Source of the DNA: JAZNQN01 sp045590195
GTDB lineage: Bacteria; Bacillota; Clostridia; UMGS1883; UMGS1540
DNA length: 64,000 bases
Assembly (NCBI GenBank): GCA_045590195.1
Contig: JAZNQN010000065.1
Span: 1 to 64,000 of the forward strand
Direction: 5' to 3'
Position 1 is the first letter of the stretch. Each line of letters begins with the position of its first letter. The notes under the pieces were generated by a model. It was given only the letters and a program-made list of their open reading frames with translations. It was not told the DNA's origin and ran no database searches. The translations under genes were made by a program, and so were the position numbers. Positions 51,258 to 60,066 of this stretch are shown here, one piece after another.

Positions 51258-52821
51258 TTTTAATGTTCCTCCCATAATCATATATTTCTTTTCTTGTCAC
51301 TCTGATTTCTGTGTTAAATTCATCATTTACAGATAATCCGGTATTTAACACAATTAAAACCTCATCTCGATATACAACAATCTTAACAACTGCTTTTTTT
51401 ATAAACTCTCTGTTTAAAGGATTGGTTGGTTGTTTTAATAGTTGTTTACATTGTTTTATAGTGTTATCAACAATATCATCTTCAAAGTGTATATCTTGAA
51501 GCCGAACTCTTTTAGATATTTCTGCCTGTAATTTTTCTCTTTTCATATCGAGTTCTTCTAATCGGCTGAATATATCATCTATATACATACCCTTTTCAAT
51601 AGCTTTTGTAATATTTGCACTTGCATCATTTACAGATAATAGTTCCCTGGAGAGTTCATCAATTTCATTTTGTAGCACAAGTGAATGTTTTTTAATAAAA
51701 GCAGTTACTTTATTATACATAGCCTTAACCTTTGGCTTATAGAAAAAATGTTCTTTTATCTTATCGAGAACAACATCCTCTAAATAGTATCGGTTAATCT
51801 CCTTGTTGGTGCAGGAATCTTTGTGGGTTAAACAACGATATGTAACTGACAAAGATTTATTACGTCCGCTATATCTCCTGTTGCCTGTCATTCTGCGACC
51901 GCAATATCCGCAGAATATTAAGCCTGTAAACAGATATTTATGCTTTGCATTATAATAGCCTGTCAAATGCTTATTCTCTGCAATGCGTTCCTGAACTTTA
52001 TTGAAGGTATCAGTATCTACTATCTGCGGACATCCGTTTGGAACTCTTATTATAAATTCATCATCTTTATATAAGTGTGTATTTCGTTTTCCAAATATAT
52101 CTTTGCTTGAAGATTTATTATATACATAAACCCCCGAATATTTTTCATTTGTCAGTATGCTATATAATGAGTTTCTTTTAAATGCATTTCCGTACTTTGT
52201 ATAATACTTTTTAGCATTTAGTTCTGATATTATCTCATCATATGAATATCCAGTTGCAAATCTATTAAATATCAGCTTTACTGCTTCGGCTTCTCTGTCA
52301 TCAACCGATAATCTCTTATTTTCATCGACATAGTACCCTAAAGGTGGATAACCCCCTGTGTGTTTGCACTGCAGGGCATTTTCTTTTAAGCCTTTCATCA
52401 CCTCTCTCGCAAGATTTTTAGAATAATATTCGCTCATACCCTCTAATAATGATTCAAGCATAATAGATTCAGGTGTATCATCTAAATTTTCGAGTACACT
52501 AAATACCCTTACACCATTGATTTTTAGTGTTCGTTTATACATTGCCGAATCGTAACGGTTTCTCGAAAATCTGTCCAGTTTATGCACAAGAACAACATCG
52601 AAAATATGTTTCTTGCTATCCTCAATCATTCTTTGAAATGATGGTCTTTTGTCGCTTGTGGCAGACTTCGCCTCATCTACATATGTGTCAATGATTATCA
52701 TTCGGTTTTGTTCGCAGTATTTTCTCATGGCTCTTATCTGGGCATCAATACTTTCCGAACGTTGAAGGTCAGATGAAAACCTTGCATACAAAACCGTTCT
52801 TAACCCTTGTTTTGAGTTCAT
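51247..52821 (-). CDS. Large serine recombinase
   Basis: The 524-residue protein has a resolvase/invertase catalytic domain (1-145: LYARFSSDLQ with catalytic Ser16, SIDAQIRAM and KLDRFSRNRYDS). A recombinase domain follows (about 165-265: GYPPLGYYVDENKRLSVDDR, YSILTNEKYSGVYVY). Next come a zinc ribbon (FCGYCGRRMTG ... YRCLTHKDSC) and a long coiled-coil C-terminus. This is the layout of TndX/TnpX-type integrases that insert and excise elements by serine recombination. Five minus-strand genes follow or overlap it. It is preceded by GAAAGGAAA. Confidence 0.95.
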   Translation of the reverse strand: MNSKQGLRTVLYARFSSDLQRSESIDAQIRAMRKYCEQNRMIIIDTYVDEAKSATSDKRPSFQRMIEDSKKHIFDVVLVHKLDRFSRNRYDSAMYKRTLKINGVRVFSVLENLDDTPESIMLESLLEGMSEYYSKNLAREVMKGLKENALQCKHTGGYPPLGYYVDENKRLSVDDREAEAVKLIFNRFATGYSYDEIISELNAKKYYTKYGNAFKRNSLYSILTNEKYSGVYVYNKSSSKDIFGKRNTHLYKDDEFIIRVPNGCPQIVDTDTFNKVQERIAENKHLTGYYNAKHKYLFTGLIFCGYCGRRMTGNRRYSGRNKSLSVTYRCLTHKDSCTNKEINRYYLEDVVLDKIKEHFFYKPKVKAMYNKVTAFIKKHSLVLQNEIDELSRELLSVNDASANITKAIEKGMYIDDIFSRLEELDMKREKLQAEISKRVRLQDIHFEDDIVDNTIKQCKQLLKQPTNPLNREFIKKAVVKIVVYRDEVLIVLNTGLSVNDEFNTEIRVTRKEIYDYGRNIKNAC

Positions 52822-52848
52822 AATTTATTTCCTTTCATTGAAAAATTA

Positions 52849-52882
52849 AAAGCCAACAGGCATGTAGTTACCTGTTGGCTTT
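52849..52882 (-). terminator. Terminator of the HEPN-like gene
   Basis: The stem AAAGCCAACAGG/CCTGTTGGCTTT around a 10-base loop has TAATTTTT on the minus-strand side. The gap 52822-53017 holds nothing else I can identify. Confidence 0.75.
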
Positions 52883-53017
52883 CAATAATATTATATATGT
52901 TTGAGATTAAACTTACAACGCATTGCATAATGTCTTGAGAATGTAAGCTGGAAATTATGCTTGAAAAATAGGTATTTACTGATGTTTGAAAATTTGTGCA
53001 AGAATTGTAGGTGTAAA

Positions 53018-53692
53018 TTATATGGAGAATTCTTTTATAACATCATTGTAGTATGGCTCACGAAAAGTCTCAGGCATACACTTTTGAAAATATATATCTA
53101 GAGCATGAGAATTCGCATCTGAATCATCAAAAAAACGGGCACAATCTCTCATGGCTTTAATTGCTGTCTGAGCCATTGCCAGGTCTTGTTTGATTTCTTT
53201 TGGGTCTAAAGTTATCGCATCAGGCTCAACGAATTCGTCAACTACATTTGCCTTACTTATATACTGCTCGAGGTTTAATTGTTTGCTTTTGTTATGCACA
53301 AAGGAATCCCTGTGTTTAATTAATAATCTTAAGTTAGATAAATAAGAATTTCCTTTATCAATATCTTTGCTTAAAATGAATTTTGATATAAACATTAATT
53401 TCCTAATTACGGATAGATTGTCGAAAATGTCATAATATTCCTTGTCTCCTAAGCAAGTGGCCGCATAGTTATTCAGAAAAGATTCTATCGACATTGCTGC
53501 AAAGACACAAGTAATTATAATATTCTCATCCATTTGTGATTCAAGGTGACAATCGCTAGCGGCATAATTGTTGTTTCTGATAGTTTGGTATGATTTTTTT
53601 GCTTCATAATAGTTTTTTACTGCAATTTCTGCATACATCCAACAATTACAATTTTGTCGTGCTGTATTAGGATAAATACTCTGCTTTTCCAT
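53018..53692 (-). CDS. HEPN-like protein with R-X4-H motif, beside tmRNA
   Basis: The 224-residue protein is helical. Its core reads FAAMSIESFLNNYAA, a long helix, LRLLIKHRDSFVHNKSK with Arg128-Asp-x3-His133, and helices to the end. An R-X4-6-H motif between helices is the catalytic signature of HEPN ribonucleases. The surrounding layout resembles the Cthe_2314-like HEPN group, though many HEPN proteins are not nucleases. ATG 53692 follows GAGGG; the longer start (53725) has no site. It is transcribed toward the recombinase and ends in its own terminator, so it could be a separate cargo or host gene. Confidence 0.55.
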   Translation of the reverse strand: MEKQSIYPNTARQNCNCWMYAEIAVKNYYEAKKSYQTIRNNNYAASDCHLESQMDENIIITCVFAAMSIESFLNNYAATCLGDKEYYDIFDNLSVIRKLMFISKFILSKDIDKGNSYLSNLRLLIKHRDSFVHNKSKQLNLEQYISKANVVDEFVEPDAITLDPKEIKQDLAMAQTAIKAMRDCARFFDDSDANSHALDIYFQKCMPETFREPYYNDVIKEFSI

Positions 53693-53801
53693 TGTGGTAC
53701 ACCCTCTTTCGTAGTTAATCTGCACAAATGAAATAAATGCATTGCACAGTAGTTGATTTTACTAGGCAATACATTTGTTTCTTATATATTGTGAAAGTCG
53801 T

Positions 53802-54146
53802 TGGTGGAGATGAGGGGAGTTGAACCCCTGTCCAAAAACATATTCACGGGGACTTCTCCGAGCGCAGTTTGTGATTAAAGTTCCCTCAAAAAGATGTTCA
53901 CAAACAACCGTCTTTTATCAGTAGCTTCATTATTCATGCCGAAGGCAAAGCTTACTCCGGTCACGTTCACCGCTACTCGACGCCCTTATAGCAGCCGCGG
54001 TACTCCGCTAAAGGACGGCTGCCGAAATTAGGCAGCGTAAGCTAAATTATTGTTAGCGTTTAATTTTAAAATTGAGCTTTTAAAGTGGCGCTCACCACTG
54101 CTCGCTATCCCGGCTTCAATATCCCTGTCGAAACCGTTACATCCCC
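53802..54146 (-). ncRNA. ssrA: Transfer-messenger RNA (tmRNA)
   Basis: The 345-base RNA on the minus strand begins GGGGATGTAACGG and ends with a T-arm and CATCTCCACCA (CCA encoded). The first and last seven bases pair as a tRNA-like acceptor stem. It contains the diagnostic 5' segment GACAGGGATATTGAAGCCGG. The tag reading frame on the minus strand (about 54059-54030) ends in ANNNLAYAA then stop. tmRNA frees stalled ribosomes and tags the peptide for proteolysis. A -35/-10 promoter lies directly upstream. Confidence 0.95.
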
Positions 54147-54163
54147 AAATAGGATTTGGTTAT

Positions 54164-54192
54164 AGTTTAACACATAATTTAAATAATATCAA
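54164..54192 (-). promoter_or_regulatory. Promoter of tmRNA
   Basis: Minus strand: TTGATA (54192-54187), 17-base spacer ending TATGTGT, TAAACT (54169-54164). It ends 18 bases before the mature 5' end. Confidence 0.7.
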
Positions 54193-54260
54193 TACGCATA
54201 AAAAAATTTAATATAAATATAATATTTGACCGCTTTACGCCACAATTCTTTATAAACACC

Positions 54261-54289
54261 TTGAAAATTGGGAAAAAATATGATAAAAT
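54261..54289 (+). promoter_or_regulatory. Promoter of the lipoprotein-methyltransferase unit
   Basis: TTGAAA (54261-54266), 17-base spacer ending TATGA, TAAAAT (54284-54289). Confidence 0.65.
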
Positions 54290-54366
54290 TAAATCCAAAT
54301 AGTGTTTTTACAAACAATAAAACGATGGTGCGAATACTTAAAATAATTCTAAAGTGAGGATTTTTT

Positions 54367-54786
54367 ATGAAGAAATGTATTTTCGTCTTATTGGCACTGC
54401 TGATGCTTTGCAGCGGTTGCAGCGGGCAGATTGGGTTTGGAACAAGCCCCAATCCTTCCATCATTCCTAAAAGCGAAAGCGAAGAAGTTCCTGAAGGTGC
54501 TGTGCAGTTTGAAATAGCAAACACCAGTGGGGGCGATATTTATGAGGCATTTGTTGCCGATGCCAACACTAAAGAATTTGGCGCCGATATTTTAAAAGAA
54601 AAAATAATTAAAACCGGAGAAAGTATGAGCGTTTACATTATGCCTATTGAAAATGTAAAGTACTACGATATTAAGGTTTTAAGAGAAGACGGCGAATACT
54701 ATACATGGCTCAATGTTCCGATAGGCACATTTAAAAAAATAAACCTGTCACTTGGGGCTGAAGGGCCTGAATTTACCACTGAATAG
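54367..54786 (+). CDS. Small predicted lipoprotein
   Basis: The 139-residue protein has a lipoprotein-type signal (MKKCIFVLLALLMLCSGCSG; Cys18 likely lipidated, with an atypical -3 Cys). A Ser/Pro-rich linker (residues 24-45) and a beta-rich domain follow (VQFEIANTSGGDIYEAFVAD and YYTWLNVPIGTFKKINL). It is probably attached to the outer face of the membrane. No family was recognised. AGTGAGGA precedes the ATG. It lies 15 bases before the methyltransferase gene. Confidence 0.75.
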   Translation: MKKCIFVLLALLMLCSGCSGQIGFGTSPNPSIIPKSESEEVPEGAVQFEIANTSGGDIYEAFVADANTKEFGADILKEKIIKTGESMSVYIMPIENVKYYDIKVLREDGEYYTWLNVPIGTFKKINLSLGAEGPEFTTE

Positions 54787-54801
54787 AAGGGACAAAATCA
54801 A

Positions 54802-55641
54802 ATGTATGTTTCAAATGACTGGAAAGATTACGAAGTTATAGATACTTCCGCGGGCGAAAAACTTGAAAGATGGGGCGATGTTATACTGCGCCGCCCTGAT
54901 CCTCAGGTAATATGGAAAAGCCGCGAAAAATGGAAAAAGGTTGACGGGCATTATCATCGCAGTAAAAACGGTGGTGGCAACTGGGGATTTTTCAGAGATT
55001 TGCCCGAAAGATGGACTATAAGTTATAAAAACCTTAAGTTTTTCGTAAGACCTACGGGCTTTAAACACACAGGCCTTTTCCCTGAACAGGCTGTAAACTG
55101 GGATTACATAATTGAAAAAACATCTCAAAGAGAAAAACCCAAGGTGCTGAATCTGTTTGCATATACCGGCGGTGCAACGCTGGCGGCAGCTTATGGCGGA
55201 GCCGATGTTGTTCACGTTGATGCATCAAAAGGTATGGTAAGCTGGGCAAAGGAAAACCTTAATTTATCCGGCCTTGGGGATAAATATGTAAGATTTATCG
55301 TTGACGACTGCGAAAAGTTTATTTTAAGAGAAATTAAACGTGGCAACAGATACGACGGAATTATTATGGACCCACCTTCTTATGGCAGAGGGCCCGGCGG
55401 CGAACTTTGGAAAATGGAAGACAAAATTTTTGATTTTGTAAGCCTTGCAGCTAAAGTTTTAAGCGATAATCCCATGTTTTTCATTGTTAATTCTTATACA
55501 ACCGGTCTTGCACCCCAGGTTATTAAAAATATTATATCTTTGGGTCTTGGTTGCAAGGCCGAGTCGGACGAGATAGGGCTGCCAATTACTGCTTCGGGCC
55601 TTTATTTGCCTTGCGGAGCGGTTGGAAGAGCGAAATTTTAA
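54802..55641 (+). CDS. SAM-dependent methyltransferase, RlmI/RlmK-like
   Basis: The 279-residue protein has the SAM motif LNLFAYTGGATLAAAYGGAD and acid loop VHVDASKGMVSWAKEN. The catalytic-region motif IIMDPPSYGRGPGG and a final SGLYLPCGAVGRAKF follow. Such class I enzymes methylate 23S rRNA; RlmI (C5-cytosine) and RlmK are the nearest comparisons. The exact target is not shown. Upstream is a lipoprotein gene; downstream is the ECF operon. Confidence 0.85.
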   Translation: MYVSNDWKDYEVIDTSAGEKLERWGDVILRRPDPQVIWKSREKWKKVDGHYHRSKNGGGNWGFFRDLPERWTISYKNLKFFVRPTGFKHTGLFPEQAVNWDYIIEKTSQREKPKVLNLFAYTGGATLAAAYGGADVVHVDASKGMVSWAKENLNLSGLGDKYVRFIVDDCEKFILREIKRGNRYDGIIMDPPSYGRGPGGELWKMEDKIFDFVSLAAKVLSDNPMFFIVNSYTTGLAPQVIKNIISLGLGCKAESDEIGLPITASGLYLPCGAVGRAKF

Positions 55642-55665
55642 TTATTACCCTGAGAGGAAATTTAT

Positions 55666-56508
55666 ATGATAAAGACAGAAAATCTTTATTTTGAATATAA
55701 GAGCGACGAAGAAAGCCGAGTTGCACTTGGCGGCGTTAATATCGAAATAAAAAAGGGCGAATTTGTAGCAATACTCGGCCATAACGGCTCGGGAAAATCT
55801 ACTATTGCAAAACATTTTAACTCAATACTTTTGCCAAGTGGCGGCAAGGTTTATGTTTCGGGAATGGATACATCTGACGAAAAGCTGCTTGCGAAAATAA
55901 GAAAAACTGTTGGAATGGTTTTTCAAAATCCTGATAACCAGATTGTTGCAACTGTGGTTGAAGAAGATGTTGCTTTCGGCCCTGAAAATCTTGGTGTTGA
56001 ACCGCAGGAAATCCGCAAAAGAGTAGATGATGCGCTTCGGGTTGTCGGCATGTCAAAATTTGCCGCATCTGCACCGCACAACCTTTCGGGTGGGCAGAAA
56101 CAGCGAATTGCAATTGCAGGAATTATTGCTATGAGGCCTTCCTGCATTGTGCTTGACGAGCCAACCGCTATGCTCGACCCTAAGGGCAGGCGTGAAATTA
56201 TGAAAACAATTAAAAAGCTTTCCGGCGAGATGGGAATTACTATAGTTTTAATTACTCATTATATGGACGAGGCTGCACAGGCAGACCGTGTTATTGTTAT
56301 GGATGACGGAAAGGTTTGTATGGATGATATTCCGGAAAATATTTTTTCCAGAAGAGATGAAATGATAGAAATGGGGCTTGATGTTCCACAGGTTACTGAG
56401 CTTATGTGTAAGCTTAAGAAAAACGGTTATAGCGTAAACGAAAAAATTATTTCCATAGATGAATGTGTTAACGAACTTATGACACTTTTTAAGGAGCATA
56501 ATGTATGA
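55666..56508 (+). CDS. ecfA1: ECF transporter ATPase EcfA1
   Basis: The 280-residue ABC ATPase has Walker A GHNGSGKST, Q-loop MVFQNPDNQIVA (the QNPDNQ of ECF ATPases), signature LSGGQKQR, Walker B CIVLDEPTAML and switch His in LITHYMDEAAQ. With EcfA2 and EcfT it forms the energising module of ECF vitamin/metal transporters. Its stop overlaps the ecfA2 start by four bases. Confidence 0.95.
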   Translation: MIKTENLYFEYKSDEESRVALGGVNIEIKKGEFVAILGHNGSGKSTIAKHFNSILLPSGGKVYVSGMDTSDEKLLAKIRKTVGMVFQNPDNQIVATVVEEDVAFGPENLGVEPQEIRKRVDDALRVVGMSKFAASAPHNLSGGQKQRIAIAGIIAMRPSCIVLDEPTAMLDPKGRREIMKTIKKLSGEMGITIVLITHYMDEAAQADRVIVMDDGKVCMDDIPENIFSRRDEMIEMGLDVPQVTELMCKLKKNGYSVNEKIISIDECVNELMTLFKEHNV

Positions 56509-57362
56509 TAAAGCTTAAAAATGTTAGTTGTGTGTATTCTGAAAACGGCCCTTTTGAAACAACTGCTGTTTCGGATATTTCTCTTGAAATTGAAAAAGGA
56601 AAGTTTTATGGCCTTATCGGACACACCGGCTCCGGAAAAACAACTCTTGTTCAGCTTATCAGCGGACTTGTAAAGCCAACAGAAGGCGAAATTATTTTAA
56701 ACGGAGTAAATATTGCAGATAAAAAAATAAAAACAAAAGATGTTGCCGGAAAAGTTGGGCTTGTTTTTCAGTATCCTGAATATCAGCTTTTTGAGGAAAC
56801 TGTTTTCGATGATGTTGCTTTTGGCCCGCGAAACCTCGGTTTCAGCGAAGAAGAAGTTCGTGAAAAAGTTGTAAATGCTTTAAAAACAGTTGGAATTTCG
56901 GAAAAACATTACAAAAAGTCGCCATTTGAGCTTTCCGGTGGGCAGAAAAGAAGGGTTGCTATTGCAGGCGTTTTGTCGATGGAGCCCGAGGTTTTAATAC
57001 TTGACGAGCCAACTGCAGGGCTTGACCCCAAAGGCCGCGATGATGTTTTAATGGAGATTAAAAAACTTCACGAGGAAAAGGGAATAACTGTTATTTTAGT
57101 TTCTCACAGTATGGAAGATGTTGCAAAAACCTGCGAAAAGGTTATTGTAATAAATGAGGGGAAAATTTCAATGTGTGGCGACACGCGAGAGATTTTTTCA
57201 AATAGTGAAAAGCTTTCAGAAATGGGGCTCTCTGTTCCGCAGATAAGCCGAGTTTTAATGGCACTGCGTGAAAAGGGAATAAATATTCCCGAAGATATTC
57301 TTACTGTTGAAGAGGCGGCCGGTGCAATAATATCATTGCTTGGAGGTGAATGCCGTGATTAA
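56505..57362 (+). CDS. ecfA2: ECF transporter ATPase EcfA2
   Basis: The 285-residue ABC ATPase has Walker A GHTGSGKTT, Q-loop VFQYPEYQLFE (typical of EcfA2), signature LSGGQKRR, Walker B VLILDEPTAGLD and switch LVSHSMEDVA. It pairs with EcfA1 as a heterodimer under EcfT. The order ecfA1-ecfA2-ecfT-truA matches the Bacillota ribosomal-operon neighbourhood, although the usual rplQ is not seen upstream. Confidence 0.95.
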   Translation: MIKLKNVSCVYSENGPFETTAVSDISLEIEKGKFYGLIGHTGSGKTTLVQLISGLVKPTEGEIILNGVNIADKKIKTKDVAGKVGLVFQYPEYQLFEETVFDDVAFGPRNLGFSEEEVREKVVNALKTVGISEKHYKKSPFELSGGQKRRVAIAGVLSMEPEVLILDEPTAGLDPKGRDDVLMEIKKLHEEKGITVILVSHSMEDVAKTCEKVIVINEGKISMCGDTREIFSNSEKLSEMGLSVPQISRVLMALREKGINIPEDILTVEEAAGAIISLLGGECRD

Positions 57363-58170
57363 AGACATTACTCTTGGCCAGTTTTATCCTGGCAATTCAC
57401 TTATTCATCGCCTGGACCCGAGAATTAAAATTTTGTGGACTCTTTTTTACATTGTACTTTTATTCTTTGTAAAAAACGCCATTGGTTTCGGGTTTTATAT
57501 TGTTGCAACGGTAATTATTATAGCACTTACTAAAATTAAACCATCGTTTATTATAAAAGGGCTCAAACCAATTTTGTTTTTGCTTTTGTTTACGGCGGCA
57601 ATTAATATATTTATGACGGGTGAAACACCGCTTTTTAAAATAGGCTTTTTAACTGCAACAAAAGAAGGGGTTATATTTGCCATATTTATGGCAATAAGGC
57701 TTACTCTTTTGGTAATAGGAACATCGGTTTTAACCTTTACAACCTCTCCTATTATGCTTACCGATGGAATTGAAAGGCTTTTGGCACCTTTTTCAAAAAT
57801 AGGCGTGCCTGCGCACGCAATTGCTATGATGATGACAATAGCCTTAAGGTTTATTCCGACAATTATGGAAGAAACCGATAAAATTATGAAAGCACAGTCG
57901 GCAAGGGGAGCTGATTTTGAAAGCGGAAACATTATAAAAAGGGCAAAGGCTATGACACCGCTTTTAATTCCGCTTTTTATAAGTGCATTCCGCAGAGCCG
58001 ATGAGCTTGCAACTGCAATGGAATGCAGAGGATATCACGGTGGCGAAGGCAGAACAAGGCTGAAACAGCTTAAAATGGGAAAAATTGATTTTGTATCGCT
58101 GGCAGTAATGGTGCTGTTTTTGCTGGCAATAGTATTTTTAAATCAAATAAATCTATGGATGGTGCAATAA
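57355..58170 (+). CDS. ecfT: ECF transporter transmembrane protein EcfT
   Basis: The 271-residue membrane protein has about six helices. The two coupling motifs of EcfT, A-R-G in QSARGADFES and C-R-G in AMECRGYHGGEG, are present; they contact the ATPases. It carries substrate-binding S-components encoded elsewhere; none is in this window. GTG 57355 is chosen because GGAGGTG lies just before it. The start overlaps ecfA2 by 8 bases. Confidence 0.93.
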   Translation: MIKDITLGQFYPGNSLIHRLDPRIKILWTLFYIVLLFFVKNAIGFGFYIVATVIIIALTKIKPSFIIKGLKPILFLLLFTAAINIFMTGETPLFKIGFLTATKEGVIFAIFMAIRLTLLVIGTSVLTFTTSPIMLTDGIERLLAPFSKIGVPAHAIAMMMTIALRFIPTIMEETDKIMKAQSARGADFESGNIIKRAKAMTPLLIPLFISAFRRADELATAMECRGYHGGEGRTRLKQLKMGKIDFVSLAVMVLFLLAIVFLNQINLWMVQ

Positions 58171-58171
58171 A

Positions 58172-58912
58172 TTGGAAAAACGCAATATAAGGCTCAGCCT
58201 TATGTACGATGGAACTGCATATCACGGTTTTCAAAGGCAGCAAAACGGAATTACAATTCAGCAATGCCTTGAAGAAGCAATTGAAAAAATAACAGGCGAA
58301 TTTTCTGCAGTTACCGGATGCGGAAGAACCGATGCAGGCGTACACGCACAAAACTATACGGTTAACTTTTTTACATCTTCAAAAATCAACTGCGAAAAAC
58401 TTCCTCTGGCGCTTAATTCACAGCTTTCGGAAGATATAAGAGTGTTTGCGGCAGAAGATACTACCGAAGATTTTCATGCACGTTTTTCTGCAAAAAGCAA
58501 AACTTATGCATATAAAATAGTAAATAAGCCTTTTTTAGACGTTTTTCTTTCAAAATACAGCTGGTTTTATCCTATAAAACTCGATGTTGAAAAAATGAAA
58601 AAAGCCGCAAGTCATATTGTTGGCAAACACGATTTTGCCGCATTTATGGCGGCAGGCTCACCTGTAAAGTCAACAGTAAGAACAATTTCAAACCTTGAAA
58701 TTTTTGAAAATAACGGAGTTATTGATATAGAAGTTACAGCCGATGGTTTTTTGTACAATATGGTAAGAATTATTGTGGGAACTTTAGTTTATGTAGGCTG
58801 TGGAAAACTAAACGCAGAAGATATTCCGAAAATAATTGAGGCGGGGGAAAGGGAAAATGCAGGAATTACCGCTCCCCCTGAAGGGTTAAGCCTTAAAAAA
58901 ACGGTGTATTAG
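58172..58912 (+). CDS. truA: tRNA pseudouridine(38-40) synthase TruA
   Basis: The 246-residue enzyme starts with IRLSLMYDGTAYHGFQRQQN and has the catalytic Asp in GCGRTDAGVHA, plus YLYNMVRIIVGTLV-type sequence near the C-terminus (FLYNMVRIIVGT). It forms pseudouridine at positions 38-40 of the tRNA anticodon arm. The start is TTG 58172 with GGATGGTG before it. Its place after ecfT is the conserved order. Confidence 0.96.
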   Translation: MEKRNIRLSLMYDGTAYHGFQRQQNGITIQQCLEEAIEKITGEFSAVTGCGRTDAGVHAQNYTVNFFTSSKINCEKLPLALNSQLSEDIRVFAAEDTTEDFHARFSAKSKTYAYKIVNKPFLDVFLSKYSWFYPIKLDVEKMKKAASHIVGKHDFAAFMAAGSPVKSTVRTISNLEIFENNGVIDIEVTADGFLYNMVRIIVGTLVYVGCGKLNAEDIPKIIEAGERENAGITAPPEGLSLKKTVY

Positions 58913-58921
58913 GAGGTTGTT

Positions 58922-60049
58922 ATGGGCGACGTTGTAGAATTTAAACCGAAACAAAACAAAAAAGTATATATAATTTTAGCCATACTTTTTGTTGCCACTG
59001 CAATACTTGTTTATATAAATGTTGTACACAGTGCATACACTAAGTCGTTGAACCTCAACAAAAGCGCTATTATGAGCGTTGAAGATTCTGGCTACATTTT
59101 TAAAAAGAATGGCAAAAATGTTGTAGCATGTGGACACGACGGAGTAACTGCAATCGATAAAAACGGAGAAATTGTGTGGAAAAAAGAATTTGGAACAAAT
59201 TCACCGCTTATGACATCTGCTGGCGAGTATATTCTTTGTGCAGATTTAAATGGCAATGGTTACACAGTGTTTTCCGGCAACGGTAAACAGCTTCTAAACA
59301 AAAAAACACCTTACGAAATAATTACAGCTAATATAAATGAAAGCGGATATCACGCAATTGCAACAAAGGAGCGAGGATATAAAAGCCAGGTTTTGGTATA
59401 TAACCTTAAAGACGAGCAAATTTTTGCGTGGCATTCAACGAAGTACCACGTTATTTCTCTGGCCGTTGCCAATAATAATCACGGTATGATTGTATCTGTT
59501 TTCGATGTTGAGGGCGGAGAGGAAAATGCTTTTAAAACACTTTACTTTTCTTTTGGCAAAGAAAAGCCTGAAGAAATTGAATCAGGAGTGGGAAATCTTG
59601 TTGCAAATTTAAAGTCTGTTGGAAACAGAATTTATGCAGTAGGTGACAGCGCATTTTATGCATATAGTGAAAACGGCAAAAAAGTTTTTAACATTGATTA
59701 TGAGGGAAGAACTCTTCAAAGATATTCTGCAACCGATTCAGCGGTAGTACTTGCTCTTACAAAAACATCGGTAGAGGGATATTATGGCGGCTCAGTTGTT
59801 GAAATTTATTCGGCATCGGGCTACAAAAAGGGCTCGTTCGAAGTTGAGGATGAAATAACTTTCCTCGATGCGGAAGAACATAAAATACTGGTAAATTCTC
59901 CCGAAGGTGCATATATTTTAAGTGATAACGGCCGTCTTTACGGAAACCTTACTTTTGGAAACGAAGTAAGAGAAGGGCTTATTTTCTCGGGAGGCAAAAA
60001 ATTGCTTCTGGTAAATGGCTCAAATGTAAATGTGTACGATGCAAAATAG
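58922..60049 (+). CDS. DUF5711-like membrane-anchored beta-propeller protein
   Basis: The 375-residue protein has a short cytoplasmic start, one membrane helix (residues 16-36), and a long extracellular region. The region consists of repeats of about 40-45 residues typical of a WD/PQQ-like propeller (DGVTAIDKNGEIVWKKEFG, DLNGNGYTVFSGNGKQLL, SGVGNLVANLKSVGNRIY). It fits DUF5711. Function is unknown; such proteins often lie next to CvpA-like genes, as here. AGGAGG precedes the ATG. Confidence 0.75.
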   Translation: MGDVVEFKPKQNKKVYIILAILFVATAILVYINVVHSAYTKSLNLNKSAIMSVEDSGYIFKKNGKNVVACGHDGVTAIDKNGEIVWKKEFGTNSPLMTSAGEYILCADLNGNGYTVFSGNGKQLLNKKTPYEIITANINESGYHAIATKERGYKSQVLVYNLKDEQIFAWHSTKYHVISLAVANNNHGMIVSVFDVEGGEENAFKTLYFSFGKEKPEEIESGVGNLVANLKSVGNRIYAVGDSAFYAYSENGKKVFNIDYEGRTLQRYSATDSAVVLALTKTSVEGYYGGSVVEIYSASGYKKGSFEVEDEITFLDAEEHKILVNSPEGAYILSDNGRLYGNLTFGNEVREGLIFSGGKKLLLVNGSNVNVYDAK

Positions 60050-60066
60050 CAAATGGAGGAGAAAAT

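Larger units (their letters stand above)
49237..53692. mobile_element. Putative serine-recombinase integrative island
   Basis: Six minus-strand genes with little housekeeping character, including a large serine recombinase, lie between a truncated secreted-protein gene and tmRNA. Base composition is more AT-rich than the flanks. The left limit is inferred from the cut in the secreted-protein gene. The right limit is unclear: it may be near 52850, or it may include the HEPN-like gene up to 53692. I could not find flanking direct repeats or an attachment core by eye. No transfer or replication genes are present, so it may be a remnant. Confidence 0.5.

Noticed and set aside
49237..53725. tmRNA as the attachment site of the island
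   Set aside because: The tmRNA is complete with its CCA end. No duplicated 3' fragment of it was seen at the left end, and large serine recombinases seldom use tmRNA.
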